From positions 84,223 to 148,222 of the forward strand of contig DATCJO010000063.1 of assembly GCA_036562765.1 (NCBI GenBank): a stretch of 64,000 nucleotides of DNA, given 5' to 3'. Source of the DNA: JAAYFT01 sp036562765 (GTDB taxonomy: Bacteria; Bacillota; Clostridia; Tissierellales; Tissierellaceae). The position numbers and the translations under genes were made by a program. Below, one piece after another: positions 27,766-36,858 of this stretch. Below the pieces are notes generated by a model. That model worked only from the letters and a program-made list of their open reading frames with translations. It was not told the origin of the DNA and made no database searches. Each line of letters opens with the position of its first letter. Positions within the stretch are counted from its first letter, which is position 1.

Positions 27766-28521
27766 ATGAACAATAAGTTATTAAGTATTAAAAACTTAAG
27801 AGTAAATGTAGATGAAAAGGAAATTTTAAAGGGATTAGACCTTGAAATAAATAAAGGTGAAATCCATGTTATTATGGGACCTAATGGCAGTGGTAAGTCA
27901 ACACTTGCCTATACACTAATGGGGCATCCTAAGTATAAAATTGTCGATGGTACTATTGAATTTGATGGTGAAATCATTAATGATTTAAAAGCTGATGAAA
28001 GAGCTAAAAAAGGTATTTTCCTTTCCTTCCAATATCCTGAGGAAATTCAAGGAATAACAGTAGAAGATTTTCTACGCACAGCTGTTACTTCTGTAACTGG
28101 AAAAATACCTGGAGTTATGGCATTTAAGAAATTATTAAAGGAAAAGATGAAACTATTAGAGATGAATGAAGAATATGCTTCAAGGTATTTAAATGTTGGA
28201 TTCTCCGGCGGAGAAAAGAAAAAAAATGAAATTCTACAAATGTCAATTTTAGAACCTAAACTTGCAATATTAGATGAAACCGATTCAGGTTTGGATGTTG
28301 ACGCCATTCGAATTGTTGCAGAAGGTGTAAAAAGAATTAAAGATGAAAGTAGATCCATCCTTGTAATAACACATTATAACAAATTGTTGGATTATCTCAA
28401 ACCTGATTATATCCATATCCTTTTGAATGGAAAAATAGTTAAAACCGGTGGTATGGAACTGGCTGACGAAATTGACAAAGAAGGATACGAAAACATAAAA
28501 TTGAGATTTGCAAATATATAG
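27766..28521 (+). CDS. sufC: Fe-S assembly ATPase SufC
   Basis: A 251-residue soluble ABC-type ATPase that drives SufB/SufD scaffold function. Walker A is GPNGSGKST, the signature NVGFSGGEKKKNEILQM is the SufC-type variant, and Walker B is LAILDETDSGLD. GAAGGAGG-like ACGGAGGAG precedes the ATG at 27766. It leads the sufC-B-D-S-U operon, about 57 bases downstream of the -10 box. Confidence 0.95.
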   Translation: MNNKLLSIKNLRVNVDEKEILKGLDLEINKGEIHVIMGPNGSGKSTLAYTLMGHPKYKIVDGTIEFDGEIINDLKADERAKKGIFLSFQYPEEIQGITVEDFLRTAVTSVTGKIPGVMAFKKLLKEKMKLLEMNEEYASRYLNVGFSGGEKKKNEILQMSILEPKLAILDETDSGLDVDAIRIVAEGVKRIKDESRSILVITHYNKLLDYLKPDYIHILLNGKIVKTGGMELADEIDKEGYENIKLRFANI

Positions 28522-28529
28522 AGGTGAAA

Positions 28530-29939
28530 ATGATGGAAAGAAAAAAGACTTATATTGAAGACATTGATAGAGGAATTTATGATATTAAAAATGAATTTAA
28601 CTACCTCTTTAAAACAGAAAAAGGGTTGACTCCTGAAATAGTAATGGAAATATCCAAAGCCAAAAATGAACCTAAATGGATGACAGACTTTAGGCTAAAA
28701 TCCCTGGAAATCTATAACAGCATGCCAATGCCAACATGGGGACCTGATCTTTCAGACCTTAACATCGATGAAATAGTAACTTATATAAAACCTAATACAG
28801 ACATGAAGAACAGCTGGGATGATGTACCTGAAGACATTAAAAGAACCTTTGAATTATTGGGCTTACCTCAAGCTGAGCGGGAAGCACTAGCTGGAGTTGG
28901 AGCTCAATACGATTCAGAAGTTGTTTATCACAACATCAGAAAAGAATTGACTGATTTAGGTGTTGTTTACCTTGATATGGAAACTGCTTTAATTGAATAT
29001 GAAGATATAATAAGAAAATATTTTATGACTTTAGTCCCTCCTACTGCTCACAAATTTGCTGCACTTCATGGTGCAGTTTGGTCAGGAGGTTCCTTCGTAT
29101 ATGTTCCAGAAGGTGTGAAAGTAGATATACCACTACAATCTTATTTTAGGCTCAATGCACCAGGAGCGGGCCAATTTGAACATACATTGATTATTGTTGA
29201 CAAAGGTGCAAAACTTCATTTTATAGAAGGATGCTCAGCTCCTAAATATAATGTAAATAACCTACATGCTGGATGCGTAGAGTTATTTGTCAAAGATAAT
29301 GCAACCTTAAGATACAGCACTATAGAAAACTGGTCTAAAAATATGTACAACCTAAATACAAAAAGAGCCATAGTAGATAAAAATGGTACTATAGAATGGA
29401 TATCTGGATCCTTTGGTTCAAAAGTTACTATGTTGTATCCTATGAGCATATTAAAAGGCGAAGGTGCAAGAGCTGAATATACAACTATTACATTCGCATC
29501 TAAAGGGCAACATCTGGATACTGGTACAAAGGTTGTACATCTAGCACCACATACTACTTCTACAATTAACTCAAAATCCATCTCAAAAGATGGAGGTTAT
29601 GCATTTTATAGAGGGCTCTTAAAAGTTGCCCCAGATGCCTATGGTTGTAAATCAACTGTATCATGCGAATCCTTGATGCTTGATAACGAGTCTAAATCTG
29701 ATACTCTGCCAATGATTGAATTAAACAACGACAATATTGATATAGGTCATGAAGCTAAAATTGGTAGAATCAGCGACGAAGCCATCTTTTACCTAATGAG
29801 CAGAGGTATAAGCGAAGAAGAAGCAAAGGCCATGATAGTTAGGGGCTTTGTTGAACCAATTACAAAAGAACTTCCACTGGAATATGCAGTTGAATTAAAT
29901 AATTTGATTAATATTGAATTTGAAGGTTCAATAGGATAA
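28530..29939 (+). CDS. sufB: Fe-S assembly scaffold SufB
   Basis: About 469 residues, normal length. SufB signatures are ALAGVGAQYDSE, APGAGQFEHTLI, GCSAPKYNVNNLHAGCVE, WISGSFGSKVTMLYP and, near the C-terminus, RGISEEEAKAMIVRGFVEP. SufB with SufC and SufD forms the SufBC2D scaffold on which clusters are built. Two adjacent ATG codons (28530, 28533) are both within range of AGAGG, and a GTG at 28524 lies in the site; the choice is ambiguous. It follows sufC by only a few bases. Confidence 0.95.
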   Translation: MMERKKTYIEDIDRGIYDIKNEFNYLFKTEKGLTPEIVMEISKAKNEPKWMTDFRLKSLEIYNSMPMPTWGPDLSDLNIDEIVTYIKPNTDMKNSWDDVPEDIKRTFELLGLPQAEREALAGVGAQYDSEVVYHNIRKELTDLGVVYLDMETALIEYEDIIRKYFMTLVPPTAHKFAALHGAVWSGGSFVYVPEGVKVDIPLQSYFRLNAPGAGQFEHTLIIVDKGAKLHFIEGCSAPKYNVNNLHAGCVELFVKDNATLRYSTIENWSKNMYNLNTKRAIVDKNGTIEWISGSFGSKVTMLYPMSILKGEGARAEYTTITFASKGQHLDTGTKVVHLAPHTTSTINSKSISKDGGYAFYRGLLKVAPDAYGCKSTVSCESLMLDNESKSDTLPMIELNNDNIDIGHEAKIGRISDEAIFYLMSRGISEEEAKAMIVRGFVEPITKELPLEYAVELNNLINIEFEGSIG

Positions 29940-29951
29940 GGAGGTATAAGG

Positions 29952-31019
29952 ATGATTACATGGAAAAGAATTAAACTTGAAAATTATTCATTCCCAAAAA
30001 TATACAATTATAGAAAGGAATTTATAAAGCTAACTGATGAATTACCTGATGGAGTGAAGTTAGAAAAAATTAATGATGCAATTGATAGGAAAAAAATAAA
30101 CTGGCTCTATGCCGATGAAGTAAATGGCATGGGAAAGGAATTCGTCCCCTTTGTTAATGAACATTATAATAGTGGTATATCCTTATACCTTCAAAGAAAT
30201 ACAAAAGCACCTAATCCAATAGTAATTGAATTCAACATGGATGAAGAAAATCCTACATTAGTTGATAAAAACATAATTGTTGCAGAACCAAACAGCGAAG
30301 CAACAATCATTTTTCATTATCATTCTGATGAAAAAGTAGAAGCATTTCACAATGGTTTTACAGAAATCCATGCAAAGGAAAATTCAACTATAAACATTAT
30401 AAAAATTCAAAGGATGAACAACTTATCCCATAACTTTGACACTAACATTGCCTATGTAAAAGGTGAAGGAAAAGTTAACTGGATAACAGTAGAGTTAGGC
30501 AGCCTAATAACAGGAGCCAATTACACAACATATTTAGATGAAGTGGCAAGTGAATCTAACCTTTCTTCCATATATTTGGGAGATGGAAATCGAAAACTTG
30601 ATTTATCATATTCTATGATTCACAAAGGCCCTAGGAGTGTAAGCAACATTGAGGGCAGAGGTGCATTAATGGATAATGCAATAAAAGTCTTTAGAGGGAA
30701 TATAGACTTTAAAAAAGATGCAAGGCTTTCAAAAGGAAATGAAGAAGAATATGTAATACTCCTAAGCCCAAGTGTAAAATCCGATTCAATTCCAGCACTT
30801 TTCTGCCATGAAGACGATGTTCAAGGAGAACACGCTGCCAGTGCAGGACAAATAAATGAAGACCAGTTATTTTATCTTATGAGTCGAGGTTTAAGCGAAA
30901 AAAAATCTAAAAAGCTTATTATAGAAGGTGCATTTAAACCCATTTTAGATAAAATCCCACTTGAAGAATTAAAAGAACTGATAGGCCTTGAAATTGAAAG
31001 GAGACTTATGAATGCATAA
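29952..31019 (+). CDS. sufD: Fe-S assembly protein SufD
   Basis: A 355-residue SufB paralogue lacking the long N-terminus. It carries the shared C-terminal FLMSRGLSEKKSKKLIIEGAF-like stretch (about 315-335) and HKGPRSVSNIEGRG in the beta-helix. It follows sufB by 12 bases with AAGGAGG at its start. It pairs with SufB in the scaffold. It overlaps sufS by 8 bases. Confidence 0.92.
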   Translation: MITWKRIKLENYSFPKIYNYRKEFIKLTDELPDGVKLEKINDAIDRKKINWLYADEVNGMGKEFVPFVNEHYNSGISLYLQRNTKAPNPIVIEFNMDEENPTLVDKNIIVAEPNSEATIIFHYHSDEKVEAFHNGFTEIHAKENSTINIIKIQRMNNLSHNFDTNIAYVKGEGKVNWITVELGSLITGANYTTYLDEVASESNLSSIYLGDGNRKLDLSYSMIHKGPRSVSNIEGRGALMDNAIKVFRGNIDFKKDARLSKGNEEEYVILLSPSVKSDSIPALFCHEDDVQGEHAASAGQINEDQLFYLMSRGLSEKKSKKLIIEGAFKPILDKIPLEELKELIGLEIERRLMNA

Positions 31020-32250
31020 GCTTAATATAGATGAAATAAGAAAGGACTTCCCTATTCTAAACCAAAAAATCAACGGCCATAGATTAGCCTATTTAGATAA
31101 TGCTGCTACAACCCAAAAACCATATCAGGTAATTGACGCAATTTATAATTATAATAAAACATCTCATGGCAATCCTCACAGGGGAGTACATCAGTTAAGT
31201 GTTAGGGCAACTGAAGAATATGATTTAGCCAAGGAAAGGGTAAGAAAATTTATCAATGCAAAATCAGTTGAGGAAATTATCTTTACAAGGAATACAACAG
31301 AATCAATTAACCTAATAGCAAATTCTTATGGCATGGAATTTATTAAAGAAAATGACGAAATTGTATTGGCAATTTCTGAACACCACAGCAACATTCTTCC
31401 TTGGCAAAGGGTAGCAAAGGAAAAAAATGCAGTGCTAAAATATATGTATTTAAATGAAGAAGGAAGAATAACCCACGAAGAGATAATGAATAAGATTACT
31501 CCTAAGACTAAACTTGTTTCTATAGCACATATGTCTAATGTATTAGGGACAATTCATCCCATTGAAGAAATAATAGATTATGCTCATAAAATAGGTGCAA
31601 CTGTAATAATAGATGGTGCCCAAAGTACTCCCCATATAAAAGTAGATGTACAAAGCCTTGATGCAGACTTCTATGTATTTTCTGGCCATAAAATGCTTGG
31701 CCCAATGGGAATTGGTGTAGTATATGGGAAAAAAGAGATTTTGGAAAAAATGCCTCCATTTTTAATGGGTGGAGATATGATAGAATATGTATATGAAGAT
31801 TACGCTACCTTTGCTCCCCTTCCCTTTAAATTTGAAGCAGGTACACAAAATGTGGAAGGTGCAGTAGGATTAAGGGCAGCCATTGATTACCTAGAAAAAA
31901 TAGGAATTGATAAAATTGAAGAGCATGAAAAAGAATTGGTTGAATATGCACTCGACAAGATGTTATCTATACCATATATAAAAATACAAGGTCCTAAGGA
32001 TTTAAATAAAAGAGGCGGAATCATTTCTTTTACAGTAGATGATGTACATCCTCATGATGTATCTACCATTTTAGATTCCTATGGAGTTGCAGTAAGAGCT
32101 GGACACCACTGCGCACAGCCACTAATGAGATTCTTAAATGTACCTGCTACATCAAGAATTAGTTTTTATCTTTATAATAATAAAGAGGATATTGACCAAT
32201 TTATTGAAGGACTTAAAGAAGTTAGGAAGTGGCTAGGCTATGAATCTTAA
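31012..32250 (+). CDS. sufS: Cysteine desulfurase SufS
   Basis: A 412-residue PLP enzyme that takes sulfur from cysteine to form a protein persulfide. The Schiff-base lysine is in FYVFSGHKMLGPMG and the persulfide Cys is in AVRAGHHCAQPLMRF, both class II (SufS-type) features. An early DNAATTQKP motif is also present. The ATG lies in the end of sufD behind GGAGACTTATGA, and the gene overlaps sufU by 11 bases. With SufU it forms the sulfur-transfer pair of Firmicutes. Confidence 0.95.
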   Translation: MHKLNIDEIRKDFPILNQKINGHRLAYLDNAATTQKPYQVIDAIYNYNKTSHGNPHRGVHQLSVRATEEYDLAKERVRKFINAKSVEEIIFTRNTTESINLIANSYGMEFIKENDEIVLAISEHHSNILPWQRVAKEKNAVLKYMYLNEEGRITHEEIMNKITPKTKLVSIAHMSNVLGTIHPIEEIIDYAHKIGATVIIDGAQSTPHIKVDVQSLDADFYVFSGHKMLGPMGIGVVYGKKEILEKMPPFLMGGDMIEYVYEDYATFAPLPFKFEAGTQNVEGAVGLRAAIDYLEKIGIDKIEEHEKELVEYALDKMLSIPYIKIQGPKDLNKRGGIISFTVDDVHPHDVSTILDSYGVAVRAGHHCAQPLMRFLNVPATSRISFYLYNNKEDIDQFIEGLKEVRKWLGYES

Positions 32251-32665
32251 TTCAATTTATACACAAATAATTATGGAGCATAATAGAAGCACCCACAATA
32301 GAAGAAAACTAGAAAACCCAGATATAACCGAAAGAGGGCATAATCCAAGCTGCGGAGATGATATTACTTTACAGCTAAAAATATCTAATGGAATAATTGA
32401 AGATGCTGCTTTTACTGGAGTTGGATGTGCTATTTCCCAAGCCTCTGCATCTATGATGATAGATTTAATTAAAGGAAAAAGCATTAAAGAGGCACTAGAT
32501 TTAGTCGAAACTTTCATAGGTATGATAAAAAAAGAAATTACTGATGAAGAAGAATTAGAAAAATTGGGAGATTTAATTGCCCTTCAAAATATTTCTAACA
32601 TGCCAGCTAGGGTAAAATGTGCTGTCTTAGCATGGCATACATTAAAAGAAGCATTAGAAAAATAA
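32240..32665 (+). CDS. sufU: Zinc-dependent sulfurtransferase SufU
   Basis: A 141-residue IscU-like protein. Zinc ligands are visible in NPSCGDDI (Cys and Asp), GVGCAISQ (Cys) and RVKCAVLAW (Cys). The Firmicute insertion between the second and third cysteine region is present. SufU accepts sulfur from SufS and passes it to SufB. It starts inside the sufS end and its stop lies in the terminator stem. Confidence 0.95.
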   Translation: MNLNSIYTQIIMEHNRSTHNRRKLENPDITERGHNPSCGDDITLQLKISNGIIEDAAFTGVGCAISQASASMMIDLIKGKSIKEALDLVETFIGMIKKEITDEEELEKLGDLIALQNISNMPARVKCAVLAWHTLKEALEK

Positions 32666-32691
32666 GAGATGTCATTGAGACATCTCTTATT
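32661..32691. terminator. Bidirectional terminator shared by sufU and the acetyltransferase gene
   Basis: 13-bp stem AATAAGAGATGTC and complement with loop ATTGA, followed by TTTCTTTATT on the plus strand. Both flanking stop codons lie in the stem. Confidence 0.88.
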
Positions 32692-33211
32692 TTTCTTTAT
32701 TTCCATATTTTTTTAGATATTCATCCCTTAACATTGAAAATATCAGCTGGTTGCGATATCCATTTTCGCCTTTACATGACTGCCTTAAGGTTCCTTCATG
32801 AACAAAGCCAAAATTAGTATAGAGTTTTATTCCAACAATATTATCTTCAAAGACATCTAGCCAAAATCGATTCATATTTAGAGAAATAAAGCAATATCTC
32901 AGCAGCCCTTCAATAAATTCCTTGCCATATCCTAATCCCTTTTTATCTATTACAATTCTTCTAAATTCAAAGCTATTAGCTTTATTATTAATTACTGACA
33001 GCGAAAAGCCAACCATTTCTCCGCTGTTTTTCTCCTTAATAGATAACAGTAATTTATCCTCTGATTTTATTTCCGCCAAATGCTCTTCATAACTACCTTG
33101 AAAAACAAAATTCCTGTTTTCTTCAGAATTTTCCATATCTATTATCTTAGGTATTTCTTCTTCTGTAGCATCATAAACCCTCAATCTTGGAGTTTCAAAA
33201 TGTAGTTTCAT
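32687..33211 (-). CDS. GNAT-family N-acetyltransferase
   Basis: About 174 residues of a RimJ/RimL-like acetyltransferase (PF13302-like), with HFETPRLRVYDATEEEIP at the start and RRIVIDKKGLGYGKEFIEG (acetyl-CoA binding loop) centrally. I choose the ATG at 33211, 17 bases beyond the nitroreductase stop; a longer frame to 33271 would overlap that gene by 44 bases and MKLHFETPRL is a typical GNAT start. The acetyl acceptor is unknown. It is likely cotranscribed with the nitroreductase. Confidence 0.82.
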   Translation of the reverse strand: MKLHFETPRLRVYDATEEEIPKIIDMENSEENRNFVFQGSYEEHLAEIKSEDKLLLSIKEKNSGEMVGFSLSVINNKANSFEFRRIVIDKKGLGYGKEFIEGLLRYCFISLNMNRFWLDVFEDNIVGIKLYTNFGFVHEGTLRQSCKGENGYRNQLIFSMLRDEYLKKYGNKEK

Positions 33212-33227
33212 ATATTTCTCAATTCCC

Positions 33228-33737
33228 TTACCATCTATCATAATGTACTTTTTCTTCATTATATCTATCAACAGGTTCTACATCTTGCGCTTTTACTCCT
33301 ATAACTACTAGTCCGATTGGAATTATATGTTCTGGTAAATTTAAAGTCTTTGACATATTTTCTACCAAATCTGTTTTGCCATATAGCCCGCACCATACTG
33401 CACCTAATCCCAATCCATGGGCTGCCAATAACATGTTTTGTATTGATGCTGAACAGTCTTCAACTAAAAATCCCATGTCCTGTTGCTTAGATTTATCTCC
33501 ACAAACAACTATTCCACATCCAGCATTGGGAAGCATCTTAGCATATTTATGAAATTCAGCAATTTTATTTATAATTTCCTTATCCCTTATAACTACATAT
33601 TCCCTTGGCTGCAAATTATGAGCAGATGGCGCTTGAAATCCTGCCTTAAGAATTAGCTTTAAATCCTCCTCCTTTACTGGAGCCCCAGTAAATTTCCTAA
33701 TACTCCTTCTTGAAAAAATTGCTTCTAAAACATCCAT
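33228..33737 (-). CDS. Nitroreductase-family FMN oxidoreductase
   Basis: A 169-residue short nitroreductase. FSRRSIRKFTGAPV (FMN phosphate contact), GFQAPSAHNLQPREYVV and GLGAVWCGLYG are family motifs. Short clostridial members of this type act on quinones, flavins or small aldehydes, and the substrate is unknown. ATG start. It precedes the GNAT gene in the same direction, with the aldo/keto reductase upstream. Confidence 0.85.
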   Translation of the reverse strand: MDVLEAIFSRRSIRKFTGAPVKEEDLKLILKAGFQAPSAHNLQPREYVVIRDKEIINKIAEFHKYAKMLPNAGCGIVVCGDKSKQQDMGFLVEDCSASIQNMLLAAHGLGLGAVWCGLYGKTDLVENMSKTLNLPEHIIPIGLVVIGVKAQDVEPVDRYNEEKVHYDRW

Positions 33738-33759
33738 ATTATCACCTCTTTACTTATTT

Positions 33760-34893
33760 TTATACTCTTAATATTTTATCAGCTTCTTTTAGATGCCTTC
33801 TTATTTCAATGTTTTGTGGACACATGGATTCACAGTTTCCACATTCTACGCATTGTGAAGCGTCAATTCCCTTTTCTATATATTTTTTATACCTATTTCT
33901 TGAAATTTCCTCAGTACCAAAAACATAAAAGTCATTATAAAGTTGAAATATATCAGGAATAGATACATTTTGTGGACATGGAAGGCAATATTCACAGCCA
34001 GTGCATCCAACCTTTACCTTTTTTTGATAAATACTTGTTACCATATCAATTAATTCAACTTCTCTATTAGTTAAGTGACCAGGAACTGCATCTGATGCAG
34101 TTATTATATTTTCTTTAACTTGTTCAAAAGTACTCATTCCGCTTAATACAACTGAAACTTCCTTATGATTTAATACCCATCTTAAAGCCCATTCAGCAGG
34201 AGTCCTTTTTATTTCGCTTTGGTCCCAAATAGATTTTATTTCATCTGAAGGATTAGATAATTTTCCGCCTTTAACAGGTTCCATGATAACAACAGATATC
34301 CCCTTGCTATATGCATATCTCAACCCTTCTTCTCCTGCTTGATAGTTTCTATCTAGATAATTTAATTGTATTTGACAAAAATCCCAGTTGTATGAATCTA
34401 ATATTTCCTTAAATACCTTTAATTCATCATGGAATGAAAATCCAATATATTTTATCTTGCCACTCTTTTTAGCTTTTTCTATAAACTTAAAAACATTCAA
34501 TTCTTTAATCTTATCCCAGCGGCTTTTAGTTAGACTATGTAGTAAATAGAAATCTATATATTCAACATCAAGCTTCTTCAATTGCTCATCTAAGTATTTT
34601 TCGAAATCTTCATAACTATTTATTAACCAGCACGGAGATTTTGTTGCAATATATACCTTTTCCCTATAGCCATCTTTTAAGGCTTTCCCTACTAAAATTT
34701 CACTGTTACCTTGATGATAAGGGTATGCTGTATCTATATAGTTTACTCCATTGTCTATTGCGTACCTCAACATCTCAATGGCTTTTTCTTCATCTATTTT
34801 ACTAGAATCGTTTTCAATTATTGGCAAGCGCATTGTCCCAAAACCTAAAGCTGAAACCCTCAAGTTATCTTTAGTAAAATTTCTATAATGCAT
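33760..34893 (-). CDS. Aldo/keto reductase with C-terminal 4Fe-4S ferredoxin domain
   Basis: A protein of about 377 residues. The N-terminal (about 1-300) AKR barrel has catalytic Asp/Tyr in NYIDTAYPYHQGNSE, Lys in YIATKSP and His in FYLLHSLT. The C-terminus adds a ferredoxin-like segment: CTGCEYCLPCPQNVSIPD and CVECGNCESMCPQNIEI. The ferredoxin segment holds eight cysteines, as in 2[4Fe-4S] domains. The ATG at 34893 follows AAGGGGG; a longer frame from 34956 exists but lacks this support. It is upstream of the nitroreductase, probably one operon. Confidence 0.87.
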   Translation of the reverse strand: MHYRNFTKDNLRVSALGFGTMRLPIIENDSSKIDEEKAIEMLRYAIDNGVNYIDTAYPYHQGNSEILVGKALKDGYREKVYIATKSPCWLINSYEDFEKYLDEQLKKLDVEYIDFYLLHSLTKSRWDKIKELNVFKFIEKAKKSGKIKYIGFSFHDELKVFKEILDSYNWDFCQIQLNYLDRNYQAGEEGLRYAYSKGISVVIMEPVKGGKLSNPSDEIKSIWDQSEIKRTPAEWALRWVLNHKEVSVVLSGMSTFEQVKENIITASDAVPGHLTNREVELIDMVTSIYQKKVKVGCTGCEYCLPCPQNVSIPDIFQLYNDFYVFGTEEISRNRYKKYIEKGIDASQCVECGNCESMCPQNIEIRRHLKEADKILRV

Positions 34894-34999
34894 AATCTTC
34901 CCCCTTAATATTTCGATTATCGTAATATTTCCTTTTAATATATTATCATACCTCATTCGTCTAATGTCAATTATAATTTTCTATTTAAATTTAAACCAA

Positions 35000-35030
35000 A
35001 AGGAAGTTTAGCATGTTACTAAACTTCCTT
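35000..35030 (-). terminator. Intrinsic terminator of the heterodimeric ABC exporter operon
   Basis: 12-bp stem AAGGAAGTTTAG with a 7-base loop just past the ABC gene stop; TTTTGG follows on the minus strand, a modest T-tract. Confidence 0.7.
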
Positions 35031-35034
35031 ATTA

Positions 35035-36858
35035 TTATTCCAACTCAATAGCACCAGTATTTAAAGCATAGTATCTTCCTCTTTGATTCATTAATTCTTC
35101 ATGGTCACCACGTTCTATTATTTGTCCCTGTTCAATTACCATTATAGCATTTGAATCCCTTACGGTAGATAATCTGTGGGCTATTACAAAAGTGGTTCTT
35201 CCTTCCATTAATTTATCCATACCTTCTGATATTAGTTTTTCTGTTCTTGTATCAACTGATGAAGTGGCTTCATCAAGTATCAAAATAGTTGGATTTGCTA
35301 CTGCAGCCCTTGCAATTGAAAGAAGCTGTCTTTCTCCTTGAGAAAGGTTCCCACCATCCATGGTAATCATTGTATCATAGCCTTGAGGAAGATTTTTGAT
35401 GAAATAATGGGCATTTGCTAGTTTTGCAGCTTCAACAACATCTTCATCAGTAGCATCAAGCCTACCATATCTAATATTATCTGCAATTGTACCTTCAAAA
35501 AGATGTACATCCTGTAAAACTATACTCATAGTGCTTCTTAAGTCATGTTTATTAATTCGTCTTATATCTATTCCATCGTATAGTATTCTTCCCTCGTCTA
35601 TTTCATAAAACCTATTTATAAGATTTGTAATAGTAGTTTTGCCTGCACCTGTAGAACCTACAAATGCTATCTTTTGACCGGGTTTGGCATAAAGATTTAT
35701 ATTCTTCAATACCTTTTTGCCTTCCACATATCCAAAGCTTACATTTTCAAAAACGATATGCCCCTTTAGTGGGACTCTATCATATTGACCGTTTCCCTTT
35801 GGAACCCTCCAGAATTGATTTCCATTTTCATCTTTTACAAGCCTTACATCACCTTCATCGATTTCTTCTTCTTCATCTAATATATTAAATATCCTTTCAG
35901 CACCTGCTAATGCTGCAAATAACATATTAAATTGATTTGAAACCATGGTTATTGGCCTAGACATTGTTCTAGTATATTGCAAGAAGGTTGCTATATTACC
36001 TACACTTAATCTATTTTTCATTACTAAAACAGCACCAACCATTGAAACAAGAGCATATAAGATAAAGGACAAATTACCCATTACAGGCATTAGCAATACT
36101 CCATAGGTAGAAGCTGAAGTACTAGCTTTTCTTAATTTTTCATTTTTTTCACAGAATTCATCTATGGCACGATCTTCATAATTAAAAACTTTTACTACCT
36201 TTTGTCCTGACATCATTTCTTCAATGTATCCATTCATGTCCGCCAACGTTGCTTGTTGTAGCCTAAAGTTTTTAGCTGATCTTTGGCCAATGACTTTTAT
36301 TGTTGTGAACATTACAACAAGCATGCCAATTACAATTAATGTTAGTATTGGGCTTAAAATTATCATCATTACAAGGGTTCCAACTAATGTTACTACAGCA
36401 ATTATTCCCTGTGATATTCCTTGCTCCAAAGATTGTACTAACAAATCTACATCATTTGTAAAAGTTGACATCAATTCTCCGTGGGAATGAGTATCAAAGA
36501 AAGATATAGGCAGCTTTTGCATATGCGCAAACATCTCTTCACGTATTTTATGGACTGTTCTGTGGGATAGCTTTACCATGCACCATTGCCCTAGATATTG
36601 AAAAAGGGAAAAAGAAATTACAAAAACTCCCATAATAACTAAATACTTAATAAATTTTATTTTTTCAAAATCTCCAACTAAACTATCTATAATTGGACTT
36701 AACATTGCATTTGCAGCTATTTGAGAAGCTGAACTTATAAATACAAAGAATATTCCGCCAAAAAAAGCAAATTTATTATATTTAAAATAGCTAAATAACC
36801 TTTTTATTGTTTTAATGGGGTTTTTGGGTTTTAGTTGTCTGTATTTTCCATTACTCAT
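35035..36858 (-). CDS. ABC exporter half-transporter, catalytically normal subunit
   Basis: A 607-residue half-transporter: six-helix ABC_membrane domain (about 1-330) and NBD (about 365-600). Walker A is GSTGAGKTT, Walker B is ILILDEATSSVD with catalytic Glu, and the switch His is in FVIAHRLST. The signature is NLSQGERQL, a departure from LSGGQ. Together with the neighbour it matches heterodimeric multidrug exporters of the LmrCD/BmrCD/TM287-288 type. It overlaps the upstream partner gene by 4 bases. Substrate unknown; MarR control suggests drugs or toxic metabolites. Confidence 0.9.
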   Translation of the reverse strand: MSNGKYRQLKPKNPIKTIKRLFSYFKYNKFAFFGGIFFVFISSASQIAANAMLSPIIDSLVGDFEKIKFIKYLVIMGVFVISFSLFQYLGQWCMVKLSHRTVHKIREEMFAHMQKLPISFFDTHSHGELMSTFTNDVDLLVQSLEQGISQGIIAVVTLVGTLVMMIILSPILTLIVIGMLVVMFTTIKVIGQRSAKNFRLQQATLADMNGYIEEMMSGQKVVKVFNYEDRAIDEFCEKNEKLRKASTSASTYGVLLMPVMGNLSFILYALVSMVGAVLVMKNRLSVGNIATFLQYTRTMSRPITMVSNQFNMLFAALAGAERIFNILDEEEEIDEGDVRLVKDENGNQFWRVPKGNGQYDRVPLKGHIVFENVSFGYVEGKKVLKNINLYAKPGQKIAFVGSTGAGKTTITNLINRFYEIDEGRILYDGIDIRRINKHDLRSTMSIVLQDVHLFEGTIADNIRYGRLDATDEDVVEAAKLANAHYFIKNLPQGYDTMITMDGGNLSQGERQLLSIARAAVANPTILILDEATSSVDTRTEKLISEGMDKLMEGRTTFVIAHRLSTVRDSNAIMVIEQGQIIERGDHEELMNQRGRYYALNTGAIELE

